A model generated the notes under the pieces. The model was not told where the DNA came from, ran no database searches, and saw only the letters and a program-made list of their open reading frames with translations. The translations under genes and the position numbers were made by a program. DNA of 64,000 nucleotides from Myxococcaceae bacterium JPH2 (GTDB taxonomy: Bacteria; Myxococcota; Myxococcia; Myxococcales; Myxococcaceae), in the NCBI GenBank assembly GCA_016458225.1, contig JAEMGR010000023.1, positions 141,837 through 205,836 of the forward strand. The letters run 5' to 3'. Positions 39,076-48,596 of the stretch are shown one piece after another (position 1 is the stretch's first letter; the number at the start of each line of letters is the position of its first letter).

Positions 39076-39624
39076 TCACTCCTCGGGCGGCTCGCTCTTC
39101 GCGGCCTCGGTGAGCGTGGAGATCTCCTCGCGCAACTCGCCCAGCCGCACGCGCTGCCGCTGGATGAGCAACTCCAGTTGCTCACGCCGCGCGTTGTCTC
39201 CTCGCGAGTCCGCCGTGTCCCGCTCGCGCTCCAGCCGCTCCACGTCGCGCCCCAGCACGGCGGTGATGCGCTCCGTCTTCGCCAGACGCCAGCGCGCCGT
39301 CTGGGGCTTCTCCGGCTCGATGGGGTCGTTCTGCTGCGGCGGGGGATTCGACACCTCCGGCTCCGGCGGGACATCTCCGGGGCTCGGCGGCACCACCGTG
39401 GCCCGCGCCTCGGTCGACTCGACCGCGACAGACCGCGGCGCGGCGGTCACGGGACGTGGACTCGGCTCCGCGTCAGGCGGGCGCGAGGGAGCGGCCGGCA
39501 CCTCCGCTGTCATCGGGGACTGTGGCAACGGAGCGCTCGGCGCGGGCCACAGCCACACCGCGAGCACCGCCACCCCGAGCACCATCACGCCCGCCCACAA
39601 CACGCGATAACGGATTCGCATCAC
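39076..39624 (-). CDS. Membrane-anchored coiled-coil protein
   Basis: 182 aa. One N-terminal TM (VLWAGVMVLGVAVLAVWLW), a Pro/Ala/Ser-rich linker (about 28-105), then a charged heptad-like coiled coil (KTERITAVLGRDVERLERE, LLIQRQRVRLGELREEIS). No domain is recognised. The build suggests a periplasmic spacer or scaffold. It is followed by small envelope proteins but with gaps of about 50 bp or more, and none of them explains its role. Confidence 0.6.
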   Translation of the reverse strand: MMRIRYRVLWAGVMVLGVAVLAVWLWPAPSAPLPQSPMTAEVPAAPSRPPDAEPSPRPVTAAPRSVAVESTEARATVVPPSPGDVPPEPEVSNPPPQQNDPIEPEKPQTARWRLAKTERITAVLGRDVERLERERDTADSRGDNARREQLELLIQRQRVRLGELREEISTLTEAAKSEPPEE

Positions 39625-39673
39625 ACCCGGTCCGACGCGCGCGCCCCGTTGCGAGGCTCGCGCGAATGGCGAC

Positions 39674-40054
39674 TCACAGCCGCAGGCGCCAGCTCCCCGC
39701 CTGCTGCTCCACCCTCAGGAGGTACGGCTCGCGCCGCACCGTTCCATCACTCGACATCCGCGCACGCACCAGCACCGCGTTGGAATCGCGCCCGTCCACC
39801 TTGGCCTCGAGAACCTCTTCGAGCATGAGCCCATGCTCGCGCAGCTCCCGCACCGTCTCTTCGCACGGGCGCGCCCCGCCACCGGTGGCGAGCATCGGCC
39901 CCAGCACCGTGCAGTCCCGCGAGGGCAGCGCGGCGAAGAAGCGACGCACCGCCGCTTCTCCCGCCTCCGCCTTCGCGGACGTCGTGGGCGCGCAGGCGAG
40001 CGCCATCAGCGCCAGCCCCGCCACCCACACCTTGTCACCCCGACGCCGCGCCAC
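39674..40054 (-). CDS. Small NTF2-like lipoprotein
   Basis: 126 aa. Lipoprotein signal with ALMALAC lipobox. The mature part (AGEAAVRRFFAALPSRDCT, VRELREHGLMLEEVLEAKV, REPYLLRVEQQAGSWRLRL) fits a minimal NTF2-like/DUF4878 alpha+beta fold. No catalytic residues stand out. It starts 11 bp after the stop of the following Cys-rich lipoprotein gene, so the two are probably co-transcribed. Confidence 0.6.
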   Translation of the reverse strand: MARRRGDKVWVAGLALMALACAPTTSAKAEAGEAAVRRFFAALPSRDCTVLGPMLATGGGARPCEETVRELREHGLMLEEVLEAKVDGRDSNAVLVRARMSSDGTVRREPYLLRVEQQAGSWRLRL

Positions 40055-40065
40055 GGCCCGCGCGC

Positions 40066-40959
40066 TCAGTAGCAGTTGGGCGCGAACAGCTCGTCGTCGC
40101 TCGCGGAGACGAACTGGTCATCGCAGTAGGCGCTCGCCAACATGTGGCCGTTGCGCACGCAGCCGTCGTGGTTCGTGGCGTCCAGCGTGTACTGGGTGTC
40201 ACCACCACAGCCACCACCGCAACGGCCCCAGCAGATGCCCATGACCTTCGGGCGCGACCAGTGGTCGGGCTCGCCGCACAGCCACGTGCTGCCGCTCAGG
40301 TAGTACTCATCCCCGCTGCACGAGGTGTGGTCACCGAGCTGCGCGATCTGCTGGTTGCCCGCCCAGTCGAAGCCGCCCTTGTTGCAGTCGTGCTTCGCGT
40401 ACGAGTACCAGTTGTAGACGCCGCCGCAGCTTCCCGTGAACTTGCCGTTGCACTTCGCATAGCTGCACAACATGGTGTAGCCGCGGCCCTGCTCGCCCAT
40501 CACCAGTCGCTTCAGCTCGACGGTGGTGGGGTTCTCGGCCCACAGGCCCACCGCGCGCCGCAGGTACATGGCCTCCGGCGTCGCCGCGTCACCCACGGGC
40601 AGCGCCGTGTTCAGCTCGGCGTAGAGCGCGGACACCAGCTCGCGGTCCGCGTCCAACAGCTGCGTGTCCTGTGCGTTGCCATCCGCGAAGCCATCCATCG
40701 TCGACACGCCGTTGGCCGGATCCAACAGCCCGGTCAACGTCATGCCGTGCAGCCGCATCTCCAGCCGGTAGACCCCGGACTCCACCTCGCGCGAGGAGAA
40801 CGTCACCTCGGCGCCGGTGCGCACGAACGACCCCTGCGTCACGCCGGGCTCGGTGGACAGCGACAGCCCCTCTGTCTTGGGCGCTGACTCCGGCGCCCCA
40901 CCCGCTCCGCCACATGCCCACAGCATCAACGTCGCGACCGCACCGAGCATCTTCCGCAT
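40066..40959 (-). CDS. Cys-rich lipoprotein, function unknown
   Basis: 297 aa from the ATG at 40959. The signal ends in LMLWAC, a lipobox. Residues about 35-150 are a beta region with FVRTGAEVTFSSREVESGV and a helical AELNTALPVGDAATPEAMYL. The C-terminal about 130 residues hold a dozen cysteines in patterns such as CSYAKCNGKFTGSC and CWGRCGGGCGG plus many Trp and Tyr, suggesting a disulphide-rich extracellular domain. No family is recognised. It is upstream of the NTF2-like lipoprotein in one unit. Confidence 0.6.
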   Translation of the reverse strand: MRKMLGAVATLMLWACGGAGGAPESAPKTEGLSLSTEPGVTQGSFVRTGAEVTFSSREVESGVYRLEMRLHGMTLTGLLDPANGVSTMDGFADGNAQDTQLLDADRELVSALYAELNTALPVGDAATPEAMYLRRAVGLWAENPTTVELKRLVMGEQGRGYTMLCSYAKCNGKFTGSCGGVYNWYSYAKHDCNKGGFDWAGNQQIAQLGDHTSCSGDEYYLSGSTWLCGEPDHWSRPKVMGICWGRCGGGCGGDTQYTLDATNHDGCVRNGHMLASAYCDDQFVSASDDELFAPNCY

Positions 40960-41270
40960 GGTGTTGCGTCCCTCCGGCCAGGTGATTGACACCGAAATCA
41001 ACCGCAGCCAGTAGCGGGCCTCTGCCTTCGGACACAAGGCGGGTTGCGTCACGAAGCCATGACGCACCCGCTCTCAGGCGAGCCACCACGCGGCAGGCCC
41101 GACCCCGTCGGTCTCCGCCCGAGCAGTGTGAGACATGCGACACCTGGCGTGGGCGTGCCTTGCTCGGGAGGGGCACCGGCCGGGCAGGCGAATCCATCGA
41201 GTGCGGGCCGAGGCCACCGGGGATGTGGCATGAAGCCCTGGCGTTTCCGATGCCCCTGGAGGAGCCCCCT

Positions 41271-43367
41271 TTGAAACGACTCTCTGCCCTGACCCTGACC
41301 GCCGCGCTGGCCGCCACGGGTTGCTCGAATGGCAGCATCGCCCACAAGCCCGAGATGCAGGCGAAGCTCAAGGCCGCCAACGCCGCGCCCAAGCCCTTGC
41401 CGCCTCCCCGGGGGTCCGAGCTGCTCTCCGGCACCCCCGCGGCCTTCACCGCCGCGTGCACCGCCGACATCGAGCGCGCGCGGGCGCAGGTGGCCTCACT
41501 GAAGAAGCTCAACGCCAAGGCGAACGGGCCGGCCGTGCTGGCCGCCTATGACGAGGCGATGGCGTCGCTCTTCAACGCGACCAACCGCTCCGGCCTGGGC
41601 CGCGAGGTGCTGCCGGACGCCGCCATGCGCGACGCCGCCCGCGCGTGCGAGCAGGACGTGGACGCCGTCAACGTGGAGATCTCCCAGGACCGGAGCGTCT
41701 ACGACGCACTGTCCCTGGTGGACCTGTCCAAGGCGGATGGCCCCACGCAGTACTGGATCCAGCGCGTGCTGCTCGACTTCCGCCGCTCGGGCGTGGACCG
41801 GGACGAGCCCACGCGCGCGAAGGTGAAGGCGCTCAACGAGGCCATCCTCAAGCTGGGGCAGGAGTTCGGGAAGAACATCGCGGAGGACGTGCGCACCGCG
41901 ACGTTCACGGCCAAGGAGCTGGACGGCCTGCCCGAGGACTACCGGGCGTCCCATCCCGTGGGGAAGGACGGCAAGGTGGCCATCACCACCAACTACCCGG
42001 ACTACTTCCCGTTCATGACGTACGCGAAGAACGCCAAGGCGCGCGAGCGGATGTGGCGCACCTACCGTCAGCGCGCGTTCCCGAAGAACCAGGAGGTGCT
42101 CACGCAGCTCATCGCGAAGCGGCACGAGCTGGCCACGCTGCTGGGCTACGCGAACTGGGCCGCGTACACCACCGAGACGCGCATGACGCGCACGCAGCAG
42201 GCCGCGGCGGACTTCATCGACCAGCTCTCCGGCGCCACCGAGGCCCGCGCGAAGCAGGAGATGGCGGACCTGCTGGCGCGCAAGAAGAAGGACGTGCGCG
42301 GCGCCACGGCGGTGGAGCCGTGGGACCAGGACTACTACGAGGACCGGCTGCGCTCGGAGCGCTTCGGGTTCGACTCGCAGGCGGTGCGCCCGTATTTCGA
42401 GTACGCGCAGGTGAAGGAAGGCGTCCTGGGCATCACCTCGCGGCTGTGGGGCATCACCTTCCAGCCGGTGAAGGATGCCAAGGTCTGGCACACGGACGTG
42501 GAGACGTATGACGTGGTGGACGGCGGCAAGCTGCTCGGCCGCATCTACCTGGACATGCATCCGCGCGACGACAAGTACAAGCACGCCGCGCAGTTCGACC
42601 TGGTGTCGGGCCAGAGCGGCAAGCGCTACCCGGAAGGCGTGCTCGTGTGCAACTTCGCGCGCCCCGGCGAGCTGATGACGCACGACGAGGTGGAGACGTT
42701 CTTCCACGAGTTCGGCCACCTGCTGCACGCCATCTTCTCCGGTCACCAGCAGTGGAGCGGCATCACGGGCATCCGCACCGAGTGGGACTTCGTGGAGACG
42801 CCGTCCATGCTGCTCCAGCAGTGGGCGCAGCAGCCGGAGGTGCTCAAGGAGTTCGCCAAGCACTACCAGACGCACGAGCCCATCCCGGCGGACCTGGTGG
42901 AGAAGCTGCGCGCGTCGAAGGAGTTCGGCCAGGGCCTCTGGGCGCGTCGCCAGCTCTTCCTGTCCGCGCTGAGCCTCGCCTACTACTCGCGCGACCCGGG
43001 CTTCGACTTGTCGCAAGTGCAGAGTGAGCTGCAGAAGAAGCTCAGCCCCTTCCGCCACGAGTACCGCGACGGCACGCACTTCGAGCTCGCCTTCGGCCAC
43101 CTGGATGGATACTCGGCCGCGTACTACACGTACCTCTGGTCCTCGGTCATCGCGAAGGACCTGGAGACGGAGTTCGTGAAGCACGGCTACCTGGACCGGG
43201 ACACGGCGATGAAGTACCGCCGCACGGTGCTGGAGCCCGGTGGCGCCAAGCCCGCCGCCGAGTTGGCGAAGGACTTCCTCGGACGGCCCTACGGCTTCGA
43301 CGCCTACCGGGCCTTCCTCGACGGAAGCGCCGCGAAGAACACCCGCACGGCGAAGGACACGCCGTAG
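41271..43367 (+). CDS. M3-family (thimet/oligopeptidase F-like) metallopeptidase lipoprotein
   Basis: 698 aa from the TTG at 41271, which has GGAGGAG 6 bp upstream and directly gives MKRLSALTLTAALAATGC, a lipobox signal; the ATG at 41250 is an alternative. The zinc motif is FFHEFGHLLH near residue 482, with the downstream Glu in RTEWDFVETPS. KDVRGATAVEPWDQDYYEDRL and the C-terminal HLDGYSAAYYTYLWS are typical M3 elements. It would cut short peptides at the envelope, likely during feeding on prey protein. The family is usually cytosolic, so the lipoprotein form is of interest. Confidence 0.92.
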   Translation: MKRLSALTLTAALAATGCSNGSIAHKPEMQAKLKAANAAPKPLPPPRGSELLSGTPAAFTAACTADIERARAQVASLKKLNAKANGPAVLAAYDEAMASLFNATNRSGLGREVLPDAAMRDAARACEQDVDAVNVEISQDRSVYDALSLVDLSKADGPTQYWIQRVLLDFRRSGVDRDEPTRAKVKALNEAILKLGQEFGKNIAEDVRTATFTAKELDGLPEDYRASHPVGKDGKVAITTNYPDYFPFMTYAKNAKARERMWRTYRQRAFPKNQEVLTQLIAKRHELATLLGYANWAAYTTETRMTRTQQAAADFIDQLSGATEARAKQEMADLLARKKKDVRGATAVEPWDQDYYEDRLRSERFGFDSQAVRPYFEYAQVKEGVLGITSRLWGITFQPVKDAKVWHTDVETYDVVDGGKLLGRIYLDMHPRDDKYKHAAQFDLVSGQSGKRYPEGVLVCNFARPGELMTHDEVETFFHEFGHLLHAIFSGHQQWSGITGIRTEWDFVETPSMLLQQWAQQPEVLKEFAKHYQTHEPIPADLVEKLRASKEFGQGLWARRQLFLSALSLAYYSRDPGFDLSQVQSELQKKLSPFRHEYRDGTHFELAFGHLDGYSAAYYTYLWSSVIAKDLETEFVKHGYLDRDTAMKYRRTVLEPGGAKPAAELAKDFLGRPYGFDAYRAFLDGSAAKNTRTAKDTP

Positions 43368-43371
43368 CAGA

Positions 43372-43420
43372 AGCCCGCCTCGGGCCGGGGGGCATGACGC
43401 ACGCCCTCCGGTCCCGGGCT
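43372..43420. terminator. Possible bidirectional terminator
   Basis: An imperfect long inverted repeat (AGCCCG to CGGGCT ends with GGGGGGC/GCCCTCC inside) lies between the convergent M3 peptidase and R3H ATPase genes. Confidence 0.35.
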
Positions 43421-43451
43421 ACTCCTCGGAGAAGAAGTCGGAGTCGACGGC

Positions 43452-45275
43452 TCAGGACTCGGCGGGGTCGAGCGGCTCGGTTGAATCTTCATCGCCTGGG
43501 TCGCGCAGTCGGGCGGCCTCTGCTTCGAGTTCCGCGCCCACGGGATACAGCGTGAGGTGTCTCGCGGGCTCGCTGCCGTGGCTCACGGTCTCCAGCGGAT
43601 AGCGCGCCACCAGTCGGTGCTGGAGCTTGCGCACCCGCGATGACCGCGGCGCGAGCGCCACCACCTCGCCTTCCCGGAGCACCCGTTGGATGGCGTGCTC
43701 CGCCTCCGCCACGGCCTCGCGCACCTCTTCTGCGTCCACGCCTTCCAGAATCATGAAGGCGTCGCGCAACGCCCGGCGCAGCTCGGCGGTGCTGTCGCGG
43801 CGCACCTCCGCCACTCGCGCACCCGTCAATGCCACGACCCGGCGCATGCGCGGGTCATTCGCCTTCGCGCGCAAGGACACCACCAGGTCCGCGGACTCCA
43901 GCCGGCTCACCACCTTCACGTCCACCGGCAGCTCTCGCAGCACGCGCTGGAGGACATCGCGGCTCACGCCGTGGGCGTAGATGCGGGTGGGTTCGCCCTG
44001 CGCGTTCACCACGCCCGTCGCTCGAACGGCCTCCGCGCGATTGAAGCGCGTCGGCGGGACCTCCGCTTCCGTGCGGCCCTGCGACTCCCTCACGAACGGA
44101 GGCCGGCGCGTGGCTCCAGGCCACGTGCTCACCGTCGCCGGAACATCCACAGGCACAGCGTGTCTCGGTGACTCGGCAGGCAGCACGGGCTTGGTGCCTT
44201 CATGGGTCGCGGCACGACGCATCGACTCAACGGGCGCGGGAGCGCTCACGCTCGCGTCGTGCGCAGTGCTCCGCACGGGCGTGGTCTCTACCGGCTCCGC
44301 TCCGTGACGCCGCGTCTCGCCTCCCACGGGTCTTCCTGACAGGAGTCGATCCACCGCGTCCGCCGTGTCGCGATGCACGCGCACTTCGTCACGGCCCACC
44401 ATCTCCACCACGATGTCGAAGGTGGGCGGTGCCTTGCGCTCGCTGACGGTCTTCTGCGTGTTGCGCCGGCGCGCCTCGTCGTCGCTCAGCGTCACCGAAT
44501 GCACGCCCCCCACCAGGTCCGACAGCGTGGGGTTCAACACGAGGTTCTCCAGCGTGTTTCCATGCGCCGTCGCCACCAACTGCACCCCGCGCTCCGCGAT
44601 GGTCCGCGCCGCGCTCGCCTCCGCCGACGTCCCAATCTCGTCCACGATGATGACCTCGGGCATGTGGTTCTCCACCGCCTCGATCATCACGTCGTGCTGG
44701 CGATCCGGCCGCGACACCTGCATCCGCCGCGCGGTCCCAATGCCTGGATGCGGCACGTCCCCATCGCCCCCAATCTCATTGGAGGTGTCCACCACCATCA
44801 CCCGCTTGCACAGGTCATCCGCGAGCACGCGCGCCACCTCGCGCAGCTTCGTCGTCTTGCCCACACCCGGCCGCCCCAGCAGCAGCAGGTTTCGGCCCGA
44901 GGCGATGAGGTCTCGCAGCATGTCGATGGTGCCGTACACCGCCCGCCCCACCCGCAGCGTCAAGCCCACCACCCGGCCTCGGCGGTTGCGGATACCCGAC
45001 ACTCGATGCAGCGTCCGCTCGATGCCCGCGCGGTTGTCTTCTCCCAACGCGCCCACACGAGCCAGCACCGCCTCCAGCTCCTCCTCGCGCACGGGCTCAT
45101 CGCGCAGCCGCTTCGAGCCATGCACCGTGCGCACCTCGGGCGGACGCCCCAGGTCCAGCACCCACTCCAGCACGTCTTCCGAAGCCATCGCCCGAGCCAG
45201 GGTGCGCAGCGGCTCCGGCAGCACCTCCACCAACAGCGGGTAGTCGTCAGCGTCGGCGGAGCGCGAATCGGTCAT
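43452..45275 (-). CDS. AAA ATPase with C-terminal R3H single-stranded nucleic-acid-binding domain
   Basis: 607 aa. Residues about 1-290 are a SpoIIIAA/Ycf45-type AAA ATPase: Walker A LLGRPGVGKTT, Walker B VIIVDEIG, and a sensor-like LVATAHGNTLENL. A linker rich in Pro/Arg/Thr (about 320-450) follows. The end carries an R3H domain with RKLQH (Arg-x3-His) and a basic LVARYPLETVSHG strand, which binds single-stranded DNA or RNA. The substrate is unknown. It is a single-gene unit; its Shine-Dalgarno lies inside a 9-bp hairpin (see 45277-45301), which suggests translational control. Confidence 0.85.
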   Translation of the reverse strand: MTDSRSADADDYPLLVEVLPEPLRTLARAMASEDVLEWVLDLGRPPEVRTVHGSKRLRDEPVREEELEAVLARVGALGEDNRAGIERTLHRVSGIRNRRGRVVGLTLRVGRAVYGTIDMLRDLIASGRNLLLLGRPGVGKTTKLREVARVLADDLCKRVMVVDTSNEIGGDGDVPHPGIGTARRMQVSRPDRQHDVMIEAVENHMPEVIIVDEIGTSAEASAARTIAERGVQLVATAHGNTLENLVLNPTLSDLVGGVHSVTLSDDEARRRNTQKTVSERKAPPTFDIVVEMVGRDEVRVHRDTADAVDRLLSGRPVGGETRRHGAEPVETTPVRSTAHDASVSAPAPVESMRRAATHEGTKPVLPAESPRHAVPVDVPATVSTWPGATRRPPFVRESQGRTEAEVPPTRFNRAEAVRATGVVNAQGEPTRIYAHGVSRDVLQRVLRELPVDVKVVSRLESADLVVSLRAKANDPRMRRVVALTGARVAEVRRDSTAELRRALRDAFMILEGVDAEEVREAVAEAEHAIQRVLREGEVVALAPRSSRVRKLQHRLVARYPLETVSHGSEPARHLTLYPVGAELEAEAARLRDPGDEDSTEPLDPAES

Positions 45276-45276
45276 G

Positions 45277-45301
45277 GCGTCCTCCCTCTACCGGAGGACG
45301 C
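45277..45301 (-). promoter_or_regulatory. RBS-sequestering hairpin of the R3H ATPase gene
   Basis: In transcript sense: GCGTCCTCC, 7-nt loop GGTAGAG, GGAGGACGC, then C and the ATG. The perfect 9-bp, GC-rich stem covers the only good Shine-Dalgarno (GGGAGGA). The site could be an RNA switch or the target of an autoregulator, and the gene product is a nucleic-acid binder. Folding and role are inferred. Confidence 0.5.
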
Positions 45302-45503
45302 ACGCCACGTCCCCTTCCCTGTCGGAGAACTTCCCTTCCGAGCCCACGCGCGCGCAGCACATTCCCCGTGGCACTCGAACGGCGCGACCCTGCCCCTCGG
45401 ACGCGTCCATCCGTCCGCCAGCCACCACCCATGGGGTTGGTGAGCGTCTTGCTTGGAGAGGCGGTTGGACCCGCGCCTTCGCGGGACGGCAGGGGAGCGC
45501 GAC

Positions 45504-47207
45504 GTGACCTCCACGAATCGTCGACGAAACGCGCTGGCACTGACGGGACTGGCCCTCGCGCTGGTGCTCGCCGCATGTCCTTCCAACACGCCGCCCAAAG
45601 CGCGCGTGCTGCCCGGACCGGATGCGCCCCCCCCTGAAGAACCAGCCCATCCACCACCCGTGGACAACGAGGCCGCGTGCCGCAGTGACGCAAGAGACCC
45701 GGGCCGAGTCACGCTGCACCGGCTCAACCGTGCCGAATACGACAACACCGTGAGGGACTTGCTGGGTGACACCACGCACCCCGCACGGGAATTCCCCGCG
45801 GACGACCACGGCTTCGGCTTCGACAACAACGCGGACGTGCTCAGCATGTCGCCCCTGCTGATGGAGAAGTACTCCAGCGCGGCGGAGCGTCTGGTGGATG
45901 AAGCCTGGGCTCGGGGCGACCTGGGCGCGCGCTGCGTGATGGACACGGTCTCTCCCGAGCCCTGCGCGCGCGACATCCTCGCGGCCTTCGCCCATCGCGC
46001 GTGGCGACGCGCCGTGACGGACGCGGAGGTGACGCGCCTGCTGGGCTTCCTCTCGCTGGCTCGCCAGCACGGGGACTCACCCGAGGTGGGCCTGAAGCTG
46101 GCGCTGCGCGCCGTGCTCGTGTCGCCGCACTTCCTCTTCCGCGTGGAGAAGGACCCAGCCTCCACCACGGGCGCCGAGCACCCCTTGAGCGACGACGAGC
46201 TGGCGAGCCGCCTGTCCTACTTCCTCTGGAGCAGCATGCCGGATGAAGAGCTGCGCGCCGCGGCGGACGACGGCACGTTGCAGGACCCCGCCGTCCTGGA
46301 GCGGCAGGTGCATCGCATGCTCGGCGACGCGAAGGCCCAGGCGCTGGTGGACAACTTCGCGGGCCAGTGGCTCTACACCCGCGCGCTGGACGCCGCCGAG
46401 CCCGATGTGCGCTACGGCTTCGATGAGCCCCTGCGCCTGGCCATGCATCAGGAGACCTCGCTCTTCTTCCGCGAGTTCCTCACCAGCGACCTGCCGATGA
46501 AGGACCTGCTGGACGCGCCGTTCACCTACGTGAACGACCGCCTGGCCGCGCACTACGGCCTGCCTCCGGTGGGCGGAGAGGAGCTGAAGCGCGTCAGCCT
46601 GCGAGACCGGCCCGAGCGCGCGGGCATCCTCGCGCAGGGCTCGCTGCTCACCGTGACGTCCAATCCGGATCGCACCTCGCCGGTGAAGCGCGGCGTCTGG
46701 GTCTTGGAACAACTGCTGTGCAAGGCCCCGCCGCCGCCACCGCCCAACGTGGAGGGCCTCCCCTCCACGGTGGATCCGCGCCTCAACATCAAGGCGCGCA
46801 TGAAGATGCATCGCTCCCAACCTTCGTGCGCGGGCTGCCACAGCCTGATGGATCCGCTGGGGTTCGGCCTGGAGAACTTCGACCCGGTGGGCCGCTGGCG
46901 CGTGAAGGAGGAAGGCGGCGCGCCCGTCGACTCGGGCGGCGAGCTGCCCGACGGGACGACGTTCACCGGCGTGATGCAGATGCGGCAAATCGTGAAGAGC
47001 GACCCGGACCTCGCGCCCTGCTTCACCGAGCACCTGCTGACGTACGCGCTGGGACGAGGCACCACGACGAAGGACCAGTGCGCGGTGCGCGACATCGTCA
47101 AGCAAGCCGAGGCACGCGGCGGGCGCCTCGGCGACTACATCCTCGGCGTCATCCAAAGCAACCACTTCACCCACCGGCGCGCCGAGACGGAGACCCCACG
47201 GCCATGA
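45504..47207 (+). CDS. DUF1592/DUF1588/DUF1585-type (PSCyt-like) lipoprotein
   Basis: 567 aa from the GTG at 45504, with GGGGAG upstream and a LVLAAC lipobox. The order seen in planctomycete/myxobacterial cytochrome-like proteins is present: LHRLNRAEYDNTVRDLLGD (DUF1587-like), a helical DUF1592-type core (DELASRLSYFLWSSMPDEEL), GSLLTVTSNPDRTSPVKRG and a DUF1585-type C-terminus. One CxxCH (CAGCHSLMDPLGFGLENFD) could bind haem c. Function in bacteria is not established; it is nearly always followed, as here, by a DUF1552 protein, with a 4-bp overlap. Confidence 0.9.
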   Translation: MTSTNRRRNALALTGLALALVLAACPSNTPPKARVLPGPDAPPPEEPAHPPPVDNEAACRSDARDPGRVTLHRLNRAEYDNTVRDLLGDTTHPAREFPADDHGFGFDNNADVLSMSPLLMEKYSSAAERLVDEAWARGDLGARCVMDTVSPEPCARDILAAFAHRAWRRAVTDAEVTRLLGFLSLARQHGDSPEVGLKLALRAVLVSPHFLFRVEKDPASTTGAEHPLSDDELASRLSYFLWSSMPDEELRAAADDGTLQDPAVLERQVHRMLGDAKAQALVDNFAGQWLYTRALDAAEPDVRYGFDEPLRLAMHQETSLFFREFLTSDLPMKDLLDAPFTYVNDRLAAHYGLPPVGGEELKRVSLRDRPERAGILAQGSLLTVTSNPDRTSPVKRGVWVLEQLLCKAPPPPPPNVEGLPSTVDPRLNIKARMKMHRSQPSCAGCHSLMDPLGFGLENFDPVGRWRVKEEGGAPVDSGGELPDGTTFTGVMQMRQIVKSDPDLAPCFTEHLLTYALGRGTTTKDQCAVRDIVKQAEARGGRLGDYILGVIQSNHFTHRRAETETPRP

Positions 47208-48544
47208 GCAAGAAGTTCACCCTGTCCCGTCGCACGCTGCTGCGCGGCGCTGGCGCACTGCTGGCCCTTCCACTCCTCGAGCAGATGCTGCCGCACCGAG
47301 CCCGCGCCGATGCCGCGGCCACGCCCGCCGGGGCTCCCCGCCGCCTCTTCGTCTTCTACACGGCCTGCGGCATCCACATGCCTCGGTGGACGCCCTCCAC
47401 CGTGGGCTCCGACTGGCAGCTCACGCCCACGCTCCAACCCCTGGCGCCCGTGAAGGACGACCTCATCGTCATCAGCGGGCTGGCCAACGCACCGGGACGC
47501 CCCGACGGCGACGGGCACCACGCCGCGGCGACGTCCGCCTTCCTGAGCTGCGCCAAGGCGTACAAGACCGAGGGCACGGACATCCACTCCGGCATCTCCA
47601 TGGACCAGGTGGCGGCGAATGCCCTCGGCAAGGCGACGCGCTTCGCCTCGCTGGAGCTGGGCATCGACGCGGGCAAAGGCATCGGCAACTGCGACTCGGG
47701 CTACGCGTGCCCCTATGCCAACAACATCGCGTGGGCGGGGCCCGCCACGCCCGTGCCCAAGGAGACGCGTCCCCAAGCCGTGTTCAACCGCCTGTTCGCG
47801 GACTTCGACCCCAGCGCCACGCAGGCGCAGGTGGAGAAGCGGCGCGCCTACGGCCTGAGCATCATCGACTTCGTGCGCGAGGACGCGAAGTCACTCCAGG
47901 GGCAGCTCGGCGGCACGGACCGCCGCAAGCTGGACGAGTACCTCACCGGCGTGCGCGAGCTGGAGCTGCGCGTCAACGCGATGGAGTCTCAAGGTCCCTC
48001 GTGCTCGCCCGGCGTGGCGCCCGAGGACACCACCGACGTGCGCGTGAAGACCAAGGCCATGATGGACCTGGTCGTCCTCGCCTTTCAGTGCGACCTCACC
48101 CGCATCTGCACGTTCATGCTGGCCAACGCGCGCAGCGACAAGGTCTATCCCTTCCTCGGACTCACCAGCGGCCACCACACCTACTCGCATCACCAGAACC
48201 TCCCCTCGAACTTCGAGGCGCTGGCCACCATCGACCGATGGGAGGTGGAGCAGTACGCCTATCTGGTGCAGCGGTTGAAGGCGGTGCAGGAGTCGGACGG
48301 GACGCTGTTGGATCACAGCATGGCGTACTTCTCCAGCGAGATCGCGGACGGCAACAGCCACGAGCACAAGAACCTGCCCATCCTCATCGCCGGCCGCGCG
48401 GGGGGCGCCCTCCACACGAACCGGCACCTTCGCTACAGCGGAGACCCCTTGGCCAACCTGTTCATCTCCCTGCTCGGCATCATGGGAGTGCCCGTCTCGC
48501 AGTTCGGAGACGGCACCGGCCCCCTGGCGGGACTGGAGGGCTGA
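47204..48544 (+). CDS. Tat-exported DUF1552 protein
   Basis: 446 aa. A Tat-like signal SRRTLLRGAGALLALPLL opens the protein. The body shows DUF1552 features: RLFVFYTACGIHMPRWTP, DDLIVISGLAN, GHHAAATSAFLSC, GISMDQVAANAL, SGHHTYSHHQN and SEIADGNSHEHKNLPILI. The His/Asp pattern suggests an alkaline-phosphatase/sulfatase-like fold (DUF1501 relatives), but activity is unproven. Its start overlaps the stop of the DUF1592 gene (ATGA), so the pair is translationally coupled. Confidence 0.9.
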   Translation: MSKKFTLSRRTLLRGAGALLALPLLEQMLPHRARADAAATPAGAPRRLFVFYTACGIHMPRWTPSTVGSDWQLTPTLQPLAPVKDDLIVISGLANAPGRPDGDGHHAAATSAFLSCAKAYKTEGTDIHSGISMDQVAANALGKATRFASLELGIDAGKGIGNCDSGYACPYANNIAWAGPATPVPKETRPQAVFNRLFADFDPSATQAQVEKRRAYGLSIIDFVREDAKSLQGQLGGTDRRKLDEYLTGVRELELRVNAMESQGPSCSPGVAPEDTTDVRVKTKAMMDLVVLAFQCDLTRICTFMLANARSDKVYPFLGLTSGHHTYSHHQNLPSNFEALATIDRWEVEQYAYLVQRLKAVQESDGTLLDHSMAYFSSEIADGNSHEHKNLPILIAGRAGGALHTNRHLRYSGDPLANLFISLLGIMGVPVSQFGDGTGPLAGLEG

Positions 48545-48596
48545 GACACCGCGCGGGGCGGCTGCGCGCGTGGGCCCCTCGACGGATACTGCGACC

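Noticed and set aside
47204..48544. DUF1552 protein as a haem protein
   Set aside because: No CxxCH motif; only the partner at 45504 has one.
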